A stretch of DNA of 64,000 bases, taken from the NCBI GenBank assembly GCA_905235475.1, contig CAJOLU010000004.1:1-64000 (forward strand), in the 5' to 3' direction. Under the pieces are notes generated by a model. That model did not search any database. It had not been told where the DNA came from and saw only the letters and a program-made list of their open reading frames with translations. This document shows positions 26,173 through 33,630 of this stretch, in pieces (the stretch's first letter is position 1; each line of letters starts with the position of its first letter). Made by a program: the position numbers and the translations under genes. The stretch is from an uncultured Clostridia bacterium (GTDB lineage Bacteria; Bacillota; Clostridia; Christensenellales; UBA1242).

Positions 26173-26873
26173 TATTGCCCCTTTTTGTCAAACTCTAAAA
26201 AAGTTTCACTATTTTTATATTCTTCCACTGTTGCAAAATAAGGTTTTTGTTTCACATGCAAAACATGTGTTGCATATTTTAATGCATGTTTTATGTCATG
26301 TGTTATCATAATAATTGTTATTTTGTCCACTTTGTTTAAGTGCTCAATAATGCGATACATATCTTTTGTGGCATTCACATCAAGCCCAGAAACTGGCTCA
26401 TCTAAAATTAAAACATCTTGTGCAGAACACAACGCCCTTGCAAGCAACACTTTTTGTTGTTGCCCCCCAGAGAGTTCCCTAAAACACTTTTTTTGCAAGT
26501 CTAAAATTCCAAGCTTTTCCATACTATCATAGGCAAGCATTTTTTCTTGTTTGGAATAAAAAGGTCTAAATCCCATTTTTGATACGCACCCAGAAAGAAC
26601 AATCTCCCACGCACTTGCAGGAAAATCTTTTTGAACAAGAGTGCTTTGTGGCAAATACCCAATTTTTTGTTTTGTTAGTTTATCTCCAAACAAAATTTCT
26701 CCAGAATAGTTGTTATCAAGCCCCAAAATTGCTCTTAAAAGAGAACTTTTTCCTGCTCCATTTTCTCCAACAACACACAAATAGTCCCCTTTTGAAACAG
26801 AAAAATTAAGAGAGTTAAAAACCTCTTTTTGTCCATATGAAATTTTTACATCCTTACATTCAATTTGTGCCAT
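26172..26873 (-). CDS. znuC: Metal ABC transporter ATPase
   Basis: 233 residues, normal length. Walker A GENGAGKS is at residues 36-43, the Q loop in GYLPQ near 73-77, signature LSGGQQQ at 134-140, Walker B VLILDEP at 154-160 and the switch His in MITHD near residue 190. It powers metal import through the adjacent permease. It begins 13 nt after the binding-protein gene. All catalytic motifs are intact. Confidence 0.95.
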   Translation of the reverse strand: MAQIECKDVKISYGQKEVFNSLNFSVSKGDYLCVVGENGAGKSSLLRAILGLDNNYSGEILFGDKLTKQKIGYLPQSTLVQKDFPASAWEIVLSGCVSKMGFRPFYSKQEKMLAYDSMEKLGILDLQKKCFRELSGGQQQKVLLARALCSAQDVLILDEPVSGLDVNATKDMYRIIEHLNKVDKITIIMITHDIKHALKYATHVLHVKQKPYFATVEEYKNSETFLEFDKKGQ

Positions 26874-26886
26874 TTTTTTGTTTCCT

Positions 26887-27861
26887 TTATCTGTTTTCGA
26901 GTGCTGTTCTTAGTGTTTGATAGTTGTGTTCCATTGCCTGCAAATAACTTTGAGGGTTGTTTTTCGTGTTAACAGATTGAAGCGAGTTCATCACAAGAAT
27001 TTTTTGGTCTTTTGTGTTTGTTTTTTCAATCACCGCGTTTGCTATATTTCTATTTGCATTTTCAATTATCACCACATATTTTAGGTTATTGGTGTTTATG
27101 GTGTTTGATAAAGATAGAACTGTTTTAGGGCTAACACCAATGTCTGTTGAGCAACCAGAAAAGGCTGCGTCATACAAAATATTATAGTCGTTTAGAAGAT
27201 ATCGAAATGGAAAACGGTCACAAAACACCACAGTGTTAACTTGTTTTGTTGCCTCTAATGTTTCAAATTGACTATCAAGCCCATCTAACTCTTTTAAATA
27301 ATCTTTCAAGTTTTGTTCATACAAACTTTCATTTTCTTTATCTAGCAAAATTAGTTTATTGCAAATTTCTTGGCAAATAACTTTTGCATTTTTAACCGAA
27401 AGCCAAACATGTTCATCATATTCAACTTCATCATCACTTTCATTTTCGCCTTGCATACTGCCAATTGTTTCTTCTTCTTTTAGATTGCTTTCAAGTGAGT
27501 TAAACATATTAATTTGTTGCTGTTCTTGTTTTGCATCTTTAACCGCATCTAAAAGCCAACCACTTTCACTTTCGCCACCAACATAAATAAACATATCTGC
27601 TTTCAAAACTTTAATCTTATCTTTTGCTGTGGGTGAATAGTTGTGAGCATCAACTCCCTTTTCAAGCAGATAAATAACCTCCACATCTCCACCACGACTG
27701 ATGTTTTGTGCCCAGTCTGCTGCTGAATAACTTGTGGTCACAATGTTTATTTTAGCGCTTGGGCTAGTTCCACAACCAACAAATGAAAATGAGAAAAGCA
27801 AAAGAAACAAAGATGCAAAGATAATGCTTAATATCTTGTTTTTTGATAAAACTTTTTTCAT
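26887..27861 (-). CDS. znuA: Metal-binding lipoprotein of ABC transporter (ZnuA/AdcA type)
   Basis: 324 residues from ATG at 27861, which has AGGGGAG in front; an ATG-like start eight codons earlier is rejected. Lipobox FVGC with Cys30. Cluster A-I features: VTTSYSAADWAQNI, LLEKGVDAHNYSPT (metal His), an acidic insert ENESDDEVEYDEH with the next His, and near the middle FCDRFPFRYL where classical ZnuA has a His-x-x-Phe-x-Tyr. The usual His-rich loop is replaced by the acidic one. It captures metal outside the membrane for ZnuB/ZnuC. It starts 11 nt after the regulator gene. Confidence 0.92.
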   Translation of the reverse strand: MKKVLSKNKILSIIFASLFLLLFSFSFVGCGTSPSAKINIVTTSYSAADWAQNISRGGDVEVIYLLEKGVDAHNYSPTAKDKIKVLKADMFIYVGGESESGWLLDAVKDAKQEQQQINMFNSLESNLKEEETIGSMQGENESDDEVEYDEHVWLSVKNAKVICQEICNKLILLDKENESLYEQNLKDYLKELDGLDSQFETLEATKQVNTVVFCDRFPFRYLLNDYNILYDAAFSGCSTDIGVSPKTVLSLSNTINTNNLKYVVIIENANRNIANAVIEKTNTKDQKILVMNSLQSVNTKNNPQSYLQAMEHNYQTLRTALENR

Positions 27862-27872
27862 TTTCTCCCCTT

Positions 27873-28256
27873 TTATTGTTTGCATTTATCACACACGCCA
27901 TATAACACTGTTTTATTTTTATCTAACAAAAAGTTTTCATTCCCCAAAATACTTTCAATTTGTTTGGCTTCCTTTTCGTGAAGATGAAAAGTTTCTTTAC
28001 ACTTTATGCAAGAAATGTGCAAAACATTTTGACAGTTTTCATTCTTTATGTATTGATAATAAATTTCTTGATCGCCAACACCAGAAAATCTTTTTAAAAT
28101 GCCCTCTTGCTCCAATTTTGCCAAATTCCTATAAATTGCACTCAAACTAATTGGACCTTGTATTTTCTCGAAAATCATTTTTGCCGTTAGTTTTTGGTCT
28201 AAGTGCTCGTTAAAAAAGTCTAAAAGCACTTTTCGCTGTTTTGTTTGATATTCCAT
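27873..28256 (-). CDS. zur: Fur-family metalloregulator, probably Zur
   Basis: 127 residues with an N-terminal winged helix (SLSAIYRNLAKLEQEGILKRF) and a C-terminal dimer/metal domain. Structural zinc cysteines appear as CIKC (83, 86) and CDKC (122, 125), and HISCIKCKETFHLH carries the usual histidines. It is first in the operon with znuA, znuC and znuB, which suggests zinc-dependent autoregulation. GGAG stands 8 nt before the ATG. A 25-bp inverted repeat lies between the -10 box and the ribosome site. Fur or Mur cannot be excluded by sequence alone; the transporter context argues for Zur. Confidence 0.9.
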   Translation of the reverse strand: MEYQTKQRKVLLDFFNEHLDQKLTAKMIFEKIQGPISLSAIYRNLAKLEQEGILKRFSGVGDQEIYYQYIKNENCQNVLHISCIKCKETFHLHEKEAKQIESILGNENFLLDKNKTVLYGVCDKCKQ

Positions 28257-28264
28257 ATTTTCTC

Positions 28265-28289
28265 CAATTTGCGAACGATTTGCAAATTG
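28265..28289 (-). promoter_or_regulatory. Probable Zur operator
   Basis: Inverted repeat CAATTTGC-N9-GCAAATTG with 8-bp perfect arms and partial symmetry (AA...TT) inside the spacer. It covers the predicted transcription start of the zur-znuACB operon, just downstream of the -10 box, a classical repressor position. Confidence 0.65.
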
Positions 28290-28318
28290 ATTATACTAAA
28301 TAGTTATTTAATTGTCAA
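28290..28318 (-). promoter_or_regulatory. Consensus promoter of zur-znuACB
   Basis: TTGACA (28313-28318), 17 bp, TATAAT (28290-28295), read on the minus strand. Confidence 0.85.
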
Positions 28319-28411
28319 TATCTTTTTTAAAAAAATATAGAAATGTTATAAATATGTTTGTTTTATTTTTGTTTTATGTTATAATCAAACTAATAAAAGT
28401 GAGGGGAAAAT

Positions 28412-29347
28412 ATGGGGAAATTATTAAAATCACTCTTGATAATCATTATAACTCTTGTTATAATTGCGGCCTTGGCTGTTGGTGGAATTTGGGCATTCTG
28501 TTATTTTAAGTATGATGTGAATGTGTTTTCTGTGGCTTCTGCTTTAAATAAAATTTCCAGCGTTCCAGAGCAAGAAGAGGTGGCAACCAATATACCACAA
28601 GATGCAGACTACACTGCTGTTATGAACAAAATTAATGATGCATTCTGTTTGGGCACAAACAAAGTTATAACTTATAACAGTGAAACAAAAGAATATGCAA
28701 TTGAATTTGGCGAAGCAAACAAAATTTTGGGAACAGACAACTTGATTCTAACAGACAAAGAAAGTTGTGCACTATTTAATATGATATTGTCTTCACAAGA
28801 CCCATCTATTAGCACTGGAAGTGAAACATTCAAATTAAGTGATTATGACTTTCAACTTTTGGAATTTGATTTTGCCGACCACGAAATTGTGACTGCCGAC
28901 GGCAAAACAACTATCAGAAATAGTTTTAAAACAGTTTCAAGCATCAGCCTATTAGATGTTAAGAAAAAAATGAGCACATTTCCACTTTCAATGTTAAAGG
29001 GAAAAGTTCCAGACACAATTTATATTGCATCAACCATGACCGTTATTATGGAACAAGGCACAATTTCTTATGAAGTTGAAAGCAAGGCATTAAACTTAAA
29101 CAAAGTAACTTATGAGCAAATTAAACCTGTGTTTCAACTTTTGAACAACTTTGTTAAAGTTGGTAACGCAGATGAATTTAACAAACAAATTGGTTCAATG
29201 TTTGTGAACACACTTTTGGGAAACAGTGAAACAAATGGATTTGCATATAGCCTAACCACACAAGAATATTTAGGCATGAAAGTTGCTCAAAGCTTTGCAT
29301 TCACCCCAACAGATGGAAAAACAGTTTTAACAATTTATGGTTCATAA
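28412..29347 (+). CDS. Membrane-anchored protein of unknown function
   Basis: 311 residues. One long hydrophobic N-terminal segment (about residues 5-33, IIITLVIIAALAVGGIWAF) is followed by a soluble domain with no known motif. GAGGGG lies 6 nt before the ATG. It is a single gene with a TATAAT box near 28378 and a perfect terminator. It shows the same layout as the protein at 5225-6076 and shares short blocks with it (LNLNKVTYEQIKPVFQLL against INKISEQSNKAFLQLI, then FNKQIGSMFVNTLLG against LNEKLGTIWQAI). The C-terminal domain is probably a common extracytoplasmic fold. Function unknown. Confidence 0.72.
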   Translation: MGKLLKSLLIIIITLVIIAALAVGGIWAFCYFKYDVNVFSVASALNKISSVPEQEEVATNIPQDADYTAVMNKINDAFCLGTNKVITYNSETKEYAIEFGEANKILGTDNLILTDKESCALFNMILSSQDPSISTGSETFKLSDYDFQLLEFDFADHEIVTADGKTTIRNSFKTVSSISLLDVKKKMSTFPLSMLKGKVPDTIYIASTMTVIMEQGTISYEVESKALNLNKVTYEQIKPVFQLLNNFVKVGNADEFNKQIGSMFVNTLLGNSETNGFAYSLTTQEYLGMKVAQSFAFTPTDGKTVLTIYGS

Positions 29348-29348
29348 T

Positions 29349-29378
29349 AAAAAAGTCCTAGTGATTTAGGACTTTTTT
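29349..29378. terminator. Bidirectional terminator
   Basis: A perfect 12-bp stem AAAAAAGTCCTA/TAGGACTTTTTT with a 6-nt loop lies between convergent genes. Confidence 0.88.
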
Positions 29379-29382
29379 ATTA

Positions 29383-29997
29383 TTAAAAACTTGGTTTATT
29401 ATTTTTTTTACTGCTTTCTTTTTTTATTGAATTGTTAATTTCCTTACAACAACTATTTAAAAATTTGAATGGCACTTCTTCTTTAATGGTTTTGTCTTTC
29501 AAATTAACATTAACAAAAAGTTTAATTTTGTTGGTTTGCTTGTTTCGTCTAAAATACAAATCAAGGTTTGGCACATTTTTTCTGCCGCCTTCAATGTCTG
29601 ACTTTAAAAAGCTATAAACTTCTCTTAACTCATCAATCCCAGCATCTCTTACGCCATGCTCCATCATATTTACCACCATAAATGCTTGAAAACTTTGATA
29701 AGTGAAATCTTTGTCGAATTGTTCATTGCTTTTAGCGTATGTTATAATGTTATTAATAGCTCCATCTATCATAAATGTTGAAGCAGGCTTTGAACAAAAA
29801 ACAGCAGTATTTCCCAATTTGTCTTGCATAAAACACAAATTAGATATAATGCCACACAAAGCACCATCCTTGTTTTCACGTTCCATTTCTCTTTGAATTG
29901 GTTCAAATATGTCGTTAAGGAATTCTGCTATTTTTCTTCTTTTAATATCTTCCTCATCTTCAATGATTCTATATTCTTCATCTTCTAATGGTTCCAC
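29383..29997 (-). CDS. Unrecognised cytosolic protein
   Basis: 204 residues from GTG at 29997, chosen because AGGGG lies 7 nt in front, whereas the longer frame would start with a TTG inside the promoter spacer. Acidic N-terminus (EPLEDEEYRIIEDEEDIKRR), then a mostly helical body with SFQAFMVVNMMEHGVRDAGIDE and a Lys/Asn-rich tail. No signal peptide or membrane segment. A consensus promoter precedes it (29990s region, -10 at 30031-30036). No family is recognised, and the gene is monocistronic. Confidence 0.7.
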   Translation of the reverse strand: MEPLEDEEYRIIEDEEDIKRRKIAEFLNDIFEPIQREMERENKDGALCGIISNLCFMQDKLGNTAVFCSKPASTFMIDGAINNIITYAKSNEQFDKDFTYQSFQAFMVVNMMEHGVRDAGIDELREVYSFLKSDIEGGRKNVPNLDLYFRRNKQTNKIKLFVNVNLKDKTIKEEVPFKFLNSCCKEINNSIKKESSKKNNKPSF

Positions 29998-30030
29998 TTT
30001 TTTTACCCCTAAATGTTTTGTTATAGCATA

Positions 30031-30059
30031 ATTATAACAAAAAAACGCCAAAAAGTCAA
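30031..30059 (-). promoter_or_regulatory. Promoter of gene 29383-29997
   Basis: TTGACT (30054-30059), 17 bp, TATAAT (30031-30036) on the minus strand. This fixes the downstream GTG as the likely start. Confidence 0.75.
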
Positions 30060-30072
30060 CCCCACCAATTTC

Positions 30073-30102
30073 AAAAAAAGACTGATTAAATCAGCCTTTT
30101 TT
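30073..30102 (-). terminator. Terminator of galE
   Basis: Stem of AAGACTGATT / AATCAGCCTT with A/T flanks, directly after the galE stop on the minus strand. Confidence 0.8.
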
Positions 30103-30103
30103 G

Positions 30104-31156
30104 TTATTCTTGAACAACTTCTTTTTCTCTATTCTTGCTTTTTATGCGTTGCACAAAAAGTGAATATATTTGGAAACGATATCCATCGCCACAAGCATCT
30201 TTAATTGAATATTTGCATTCAAAACCAAGCTCATTTTTAGCCTTTTCTGTTCCTGCATAATTTTCTGCAATATCGCCCGCTCTTCTTGGAGCAATTTGAT
30301 AGTTAATTTTGATATCATTTGCTTGTTCATAAGCGGCAACAAGTTCCAAAACAGATGTCCCTTTTCCTGTTCCCAAATTGCAAACAAACACACCACAATC
30401 TTGTTCCAATTTTTTAAGGGCCAAAACGTGCCCTTCAGCTAAATCCATAACATGAATGTAGTCCCTAACTCCTGTTCCGTCAACAGTTTCATAATCATCT
30501 CCAAACACATTTAAAATTGGCAATGCACCAACAGCCACTTTGTTTAGATATGGGAATATGTTGTTTGGAAGTCCGTTTGGGTCTTCTCCCAACAATCCAG
30601 TTGTGTGTGCACCAATTGGGTTAAAATAACGAAGAAGTGCAACATTTGTGCCTTCAACTTTGGCAAAATCGGTTAAAATCTTTTCAATCATAATCTTTGT
30701 TTGCCCATATGGGTTTGTTGCCTCTTTAATTGGTGATGATTCAGTGAGTGGAACACTGTCTGGAACACCATACACTGTGGCAGAACTAGAAAACACAATC
30801 TTGTTGCAAACTTTATATTTTTTCATCATTTTAAGAATTGAAAAAGTTGAACCAAGGTTGTTCTCATAATACATTAATGGTTCTTGACAACTTTCGCCAA
30901 CCGCCTTAAATCCAGCAAAATGAATAATTGCTTCTGGCGTTTCTTTTTCAAAAAGTTCATCAAGTTTTTGTTCATCTCTCACATCAAACTGATAAAATGC
31001 TGGCCTCACACCAGTTATTGCATAAATAGAATCTAAAACTTCAATCTTTGAGTTAGACAAATTATCAACAATAACAACCTCATAGCCATTTTCAATAAGG
31101 GTTGTTACCGTGTGTGAACCAATATATCCAAGTCCACCTGTTACCAAAACTTTCAT
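30104..31156 (-). CDS. galE: UDP-glucose 4-epimerase
   Basis: 350 residues. It interconverts UDP-glucose and UDP-galactose for sugar use and envelope polymers. NAD-binding GGLGYIGSHT lies at residues 7-16, IIHFAGFKAVGES follows, the catalytic Ser/Tyr/Lys set appears in FSSSATVYG and NPYGQTK, and NPIGAH is kept. The ATG at 31156 has GGAAGGTG in front; a longer frame is rejected because it crosses the promoter. After DGYRFQ, where GalE proteins usually finish with a short NPNGY-type end, there is instead a basic tail of about 22 residues (QRIKSKNREKEVVQE). Monocistronic. Confidence 0.95.
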   Translation of the reverse strand: MKVLVTGGLGYIGSHTVTTLIENGYEVVIVDNLSNSKIEVLDSIYAITGVRPAFYQFDVRDEQKLDELFEKETPEAIIHFAGFKAVGESCQEPLMYYENNLGSTFSILKMMKKYKVCNKIVFSSSATVYGVPDSVPLTESSPIKEATNPYGQTKIMIEKILTDFAKVEGTNVALLRYFNPIGAHTTGLLGEDPNGLPNNIFPYLNKVAVGALPILNVFGDDYETVDGTGVRDYIHVMDLAEGHVLALKKLEQDCGVFVCNLGTGKGTSVLELVAAYEQANDIKINYQIAPRRAGDIAENYAGTEKAKNELGFECKYSIKDACGDGYRFQIYSLFVQRIKSKNREKEVVQE

Positions 31157-31188
31157 ATCGCACCTTCCAAATATTCTTGTCATTAAGA

Positions 31189-31217
31189 ATTATAACTATT
31201 TTTTTCAATTTTGTCAA
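31189..31217 (-). promoter_or_regulatory. Promoter of galE
   Basis: TTGACA (31212-31217), 17 bp, TATAAT (31189-31194) on the minus strand; full consensus in both boxes. Confidence 0.85.
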
Positions 31218-31334
31218 GTTTCTTGTTAATTTATACTTTTTCACATCATATGCTTGATAATTTGTTGCCTCTTTTGATATAATTAATTTGAATATGCAAA
31301 GCACTTTGTTGCATAATAAAAATAGGAGAACAAG

Positions 31335-32636
31335 ATGATAAAATCACAAAAACACATTTTAAACTTAGTTTTAATGTTTATTTTGGCGTTTTGTGCTGTT
31401 TTGTTGTTTGCTGCGTGCAACAACAACCCAGATCCAACGCCTGAAGACCCAGAAGAACCGCAACCAATTATGCACACAGTTACCATTAATTTGGGCATAT
31501 TGGACCCAGAATTAATTGATGTGCCATCTTCATTTGTGGTTGAAGATGGAACCACCATAACATTAAGTTCAAGTGAAATAGAGCTCATTCAGCAAAACAC
31601 CCCAGAAGAATATTCGTTTGAAGAAATTAGAATAAATGACCAAAACGGCGACATCTTTTCTTCTTTGGTCGTTGAAGAAGACGTAACTCTTTTTGTTGTT
31701 TTTAGTGTTAAGACTTATTCTGTTACATTTATCTATGACAACATGCTGGTTGAGTCAAGCGTGAAATATGCCTTTGGCGATGAAGTTTTGATTGAAGATA
31801 TCATGAAAAACACCACTCTTGATGAGTTTGAAGAAGAAAAAACTGGGCTTTATTTTGTTGGCTGGTCAACAAACTATTGTGAGCTGTTTAATTTTAACGC
31901 ATATACACGCCATGATGAGCAAAGTAACGAAGATAATGAGGATATAGAGCCAGACTACCCAGATTACTCTGAAACACACATGACCGCACAAGAATATGTG
32001 GGAAATTATTTAAACACACACAAAACAATCTCTTCCATAAAAATTGGCAAATCAAATAACCTTTATGCTGTTTATGCTCCAGAAAAATATAATGGCATAA
32101 CAGTTGAAGGCTGCGAACAAACATCTTTTTATTTTGGAGAACCTTTGCCAAATGCTGAATATGGCTACACCTATGAAGGAGCTCCAATAACTCACTGCCC
32201 AGACTTGGGAGACAATGAAGAAAATGTTAATGCCACATTTGAAAAATTTGTGCCAGTTGAAGGAACAACCATTTTTTATATTATTGTTGATGAGGAAAGA
32301 TATGACTTTTTAAGCATTAACACGCTAACAGATGTTTCAAGCCCTATTGAAGTAAACCCAGACTTCAACTTAAATATTGGGCATGTTTATGTTAATGGAA
32401 CGCCCCTTGCCATTAATGTTACAGGAAGAGTTTCAGTCCTTAGCATTGATGACCCAACAGATGATGAACTCGATGACGAAGATGATGAAGAAGAACCAAT
32501 TGATGTTCCAAACCCAGCACTAAATGGACCAACCAACCAAGTTTGGAAAATCCTCAGCGATGTTGAAAATTTCACAAAAAATGGAATTTGGATTCACGGA
32601 GATGATGAAATTGAGTTAACCTACACTTTAAATTAA
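31335..32636 (+). CDS. Lipoprotein with InlB-like repeats
   Basis: 433 residues. Signal peptide with lipobox FAAC (Cys28), then a Pro/Glu/Asp linker. Beta-rich segments with the start and end marks of InlB-type repeats follow (HTVTINLGIL, TYSVTFIYDN, LYFVGWS, LYAVYAP). Near the C-terminus is an acidic run (DDPTDDELDDEDDEEE). AGGAG stands before the ATG and a -10 TATAAT is at 31278-31283. It is a single transcription unit with its own terminator. A surface role is inferred from the lipobox and repeats; the binding partner is unknown. Confidence 0.78.
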   Translation: MIKSQKHILNLVLMFILAFCAVLLFAACNNNPDPTPEDPEEPQPIMHTVTINLGILDPELIDVPSSFVVEDGTTITLSSSEIELIQQNTPEEYSFEEIRINDQNGDIFSSLVVEEDVTLFVVFSVKTYSVTFIYDNMLVESSVKYAFGDEVLIEDIMKNTTLDEFEEEKTGLYFVGWSTNYCELFNFNAYTRHDEQSNEDNEDIEPDYPDYSETHMTAQEYVGNYLNTHKTISSIKIGKSNNLYAVYAPEKYNGITVEGCEQTSFYFGEPLPNAEYGYTYEGAPITHCPDLGDNEENVNATFEKFVPVEGTTIFYIIVDEERYDFLSINTLTDVSSPIEVNPDFNLNIGHVYVNGTPLAINVTGRVSVLSIDDPTDDELDDEDDEEEPIDVPNPALNGPTNQVWKILSDVENFTKNGIWIHGDDEIELTYTLN

Positions 32637-32664
32637 AAAAATGCAAGAAAAATCTTGCATTTTT
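32636..32664 (+). terminator. Terminator of lipoprotein gene
   Basis: A 12-bp stem AAAAATGCAAGA/TCTTGCATTTTT with a 4-nt loop, directly after the stop. Confidence 0.85.
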
Positions 32665-32714
32665 GTTTTTATAGGAAATAAACAACGCTATCTAGCACTT
32701 TTATTGGCTAAAAT

Positions 32715-32739
32715 AAAAAAGTGCTCTTATGCACTTTTT
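32715..32739 (-). terminator. Terminator of small membrane protein gene
   Basis: Stem AAAAAGTGC/GCACTTTTT with a 6-nt loop, next to the stop of 32741-32965. Confidence 0.78.
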
Positions 32740-32740
32740 A

Positions 32741-32965
32741 TTAGATGTTGATAATACGAATTATCTTCTTGTTCATGATCATCCAAATTATGTCAAGAAT
32801 CCATACAATGGTAAATCCAAAGATCAAACGGATAAGTCCAGCGACGATTTTTCCTTCCATAAATCTGGTAACAGCACCACAAATCCATGCTGTAACGGGA
32901 ATAATTGCAAGAATCAAACTTACAACATAATTTAACCCAAAATAATCATTAGATGCTTTTGCCAT
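32741..32965 (-). CDS. Small two-helix membrane protein
   Basis: 74 residues with two hydrophobic helices (about 12-33 and 42-64) separated by a basic loop FMEGKIVAGLIR. The start MAKASNDYFGLN and the end NKKIIRIINI are of a type seen often as small unannotated membrane proteins in Clostridia and relatives (recalled pattern, not searched). AAGGGGGAAAA precedes the ATG. Monocistronic, between two terminators. Function unknown. Confidence 0.78.
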   Translation of the reverse strand: MAKASNDYFGLNYVVSLILAIIPVTAWICGAVTRFMEGKIVAGLIRLIFGFTIVWILDIIWMIMNKKIIRIINI

Positions 32966-33043
32966 TTCTTTTCCCCCTTGTTATTATATAATTATATATT
33001 AGCATTACGTCTAAAATATGTCAAATAAATTAAGATAGTTTTT

Positions 33044-33508
33044 TTATTTGTGATATGTGACATTATTAATTATGGTTCCAGCACGATATAATTGCTCCAA
33101 AAAGATAACTCGCATTAGTTGATGTGGAAAAGTGAGTTTAGAAAAACTTATATTAATTGAGTTTTGTTTAACCTTTTGAGAAAGCCCAAAACTAGAGCCA
33201 ATAACGAAACAAAGTTCGCCTAAATCGGTTTTTTGATTAACAAAAGTTGCAAATTCTTCGCTAGTTTGTTGTTTTCCCTCCACACAAAGCGAAACAAGCG
33301 TTTTGCCTTTTGCTTTTTCTAGCACCTTCTCTCCCTCTTCACAAAGAGCTCTTTCAATTTCTTTTTGAGAAGAAAGCAATTTGCTTTCTGGAAGTTCAAT
33401 GATGTTAAGTTCAAAAAACTTTTGAATCCTTTTTGAATATTCGTCTATAGCATCTTTTAGATATTTTTCCTTAATGGAACCGATGCAAATTAATGTTATT
33501 TTTTTCAT
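33044..33508 (-). CDS. rlmH: 23S rRNA pseudouridine-1915 N3-methyltransferase RlmH
   Basis: 154 residues, normal length. A SPOUT methyltransferase acting on helix 69 of 23S rRNA. It has the SAM-binding knot loop FVIGSSFGLS and the conserved C-terminus KLTFPHQLMRVIFLEQLYRA ending in VTYHK. The start is ATG at 33508, fixed by homology (KKITLICIGSIKEKYLKDAI). No Shine-Dalgarno site exists; a TTGAAA-17-TATAAT promoter ends 6 nt before the ATG, so the mRNA should start at the A of ATG. It is divergent from the large Ig-repeat lipoprotein. Confidence 0.95.
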   Translation of the reverse strand: MKKITLICIGSIKEKYLKDAIDEYSKRIQKFFELNIIELPESKLLSSQKEIERALCEEGEKVLEKAKGKTLVSLCVEGKQQTSEEFATFVNQKTDLGELCFVIGSSFGLSQKVKQNSINISFSKLTFPHQLMRVIFLEQLYRAGTIINNVTYHK

Positions 33509-33514
33509 AACAAC

Positions 33515-33543
33515 ATTATAGCAAAAAATCAAACATTTTTCAA
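33515..33543 (-). promoter_or_regulatory. Promoter giving leaderless rlmH
   Basis: TTGAAA (33538-33543), 17 bp, TATAAT (33515-33520) and then 6 nt before ATG at 33508. Confidence 0.8.
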
Positions 33544-33573
33544 GCGAAATAAAAACATTAAGTCTACTTTTGT

Positions 33574-33602
33574 TTGCCAACAAAAACGCTTTATGATATA
33601 AT
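33574..33602 (+). promoter_or_regulatory. Promoter of Ig-module lipoprotein
   Basis: TTGCCA (33574-33579), 17 bp, TATAAT (33597-33602). It is back to back with the rlmH promoter, 30 bp apart. Confidence 0.75.
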
Positions 33603-33630
33603 AAGGCAAATATAACTTTGGAGAAAAATA

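Noticed and set aside
30104..30170. Frameshift at the end of galE
   Set aside because: The tail after DGYRFQ is unusual, but no other frame restores an NPNGY-type ending, so it is taken as a real lineage-specific tail.
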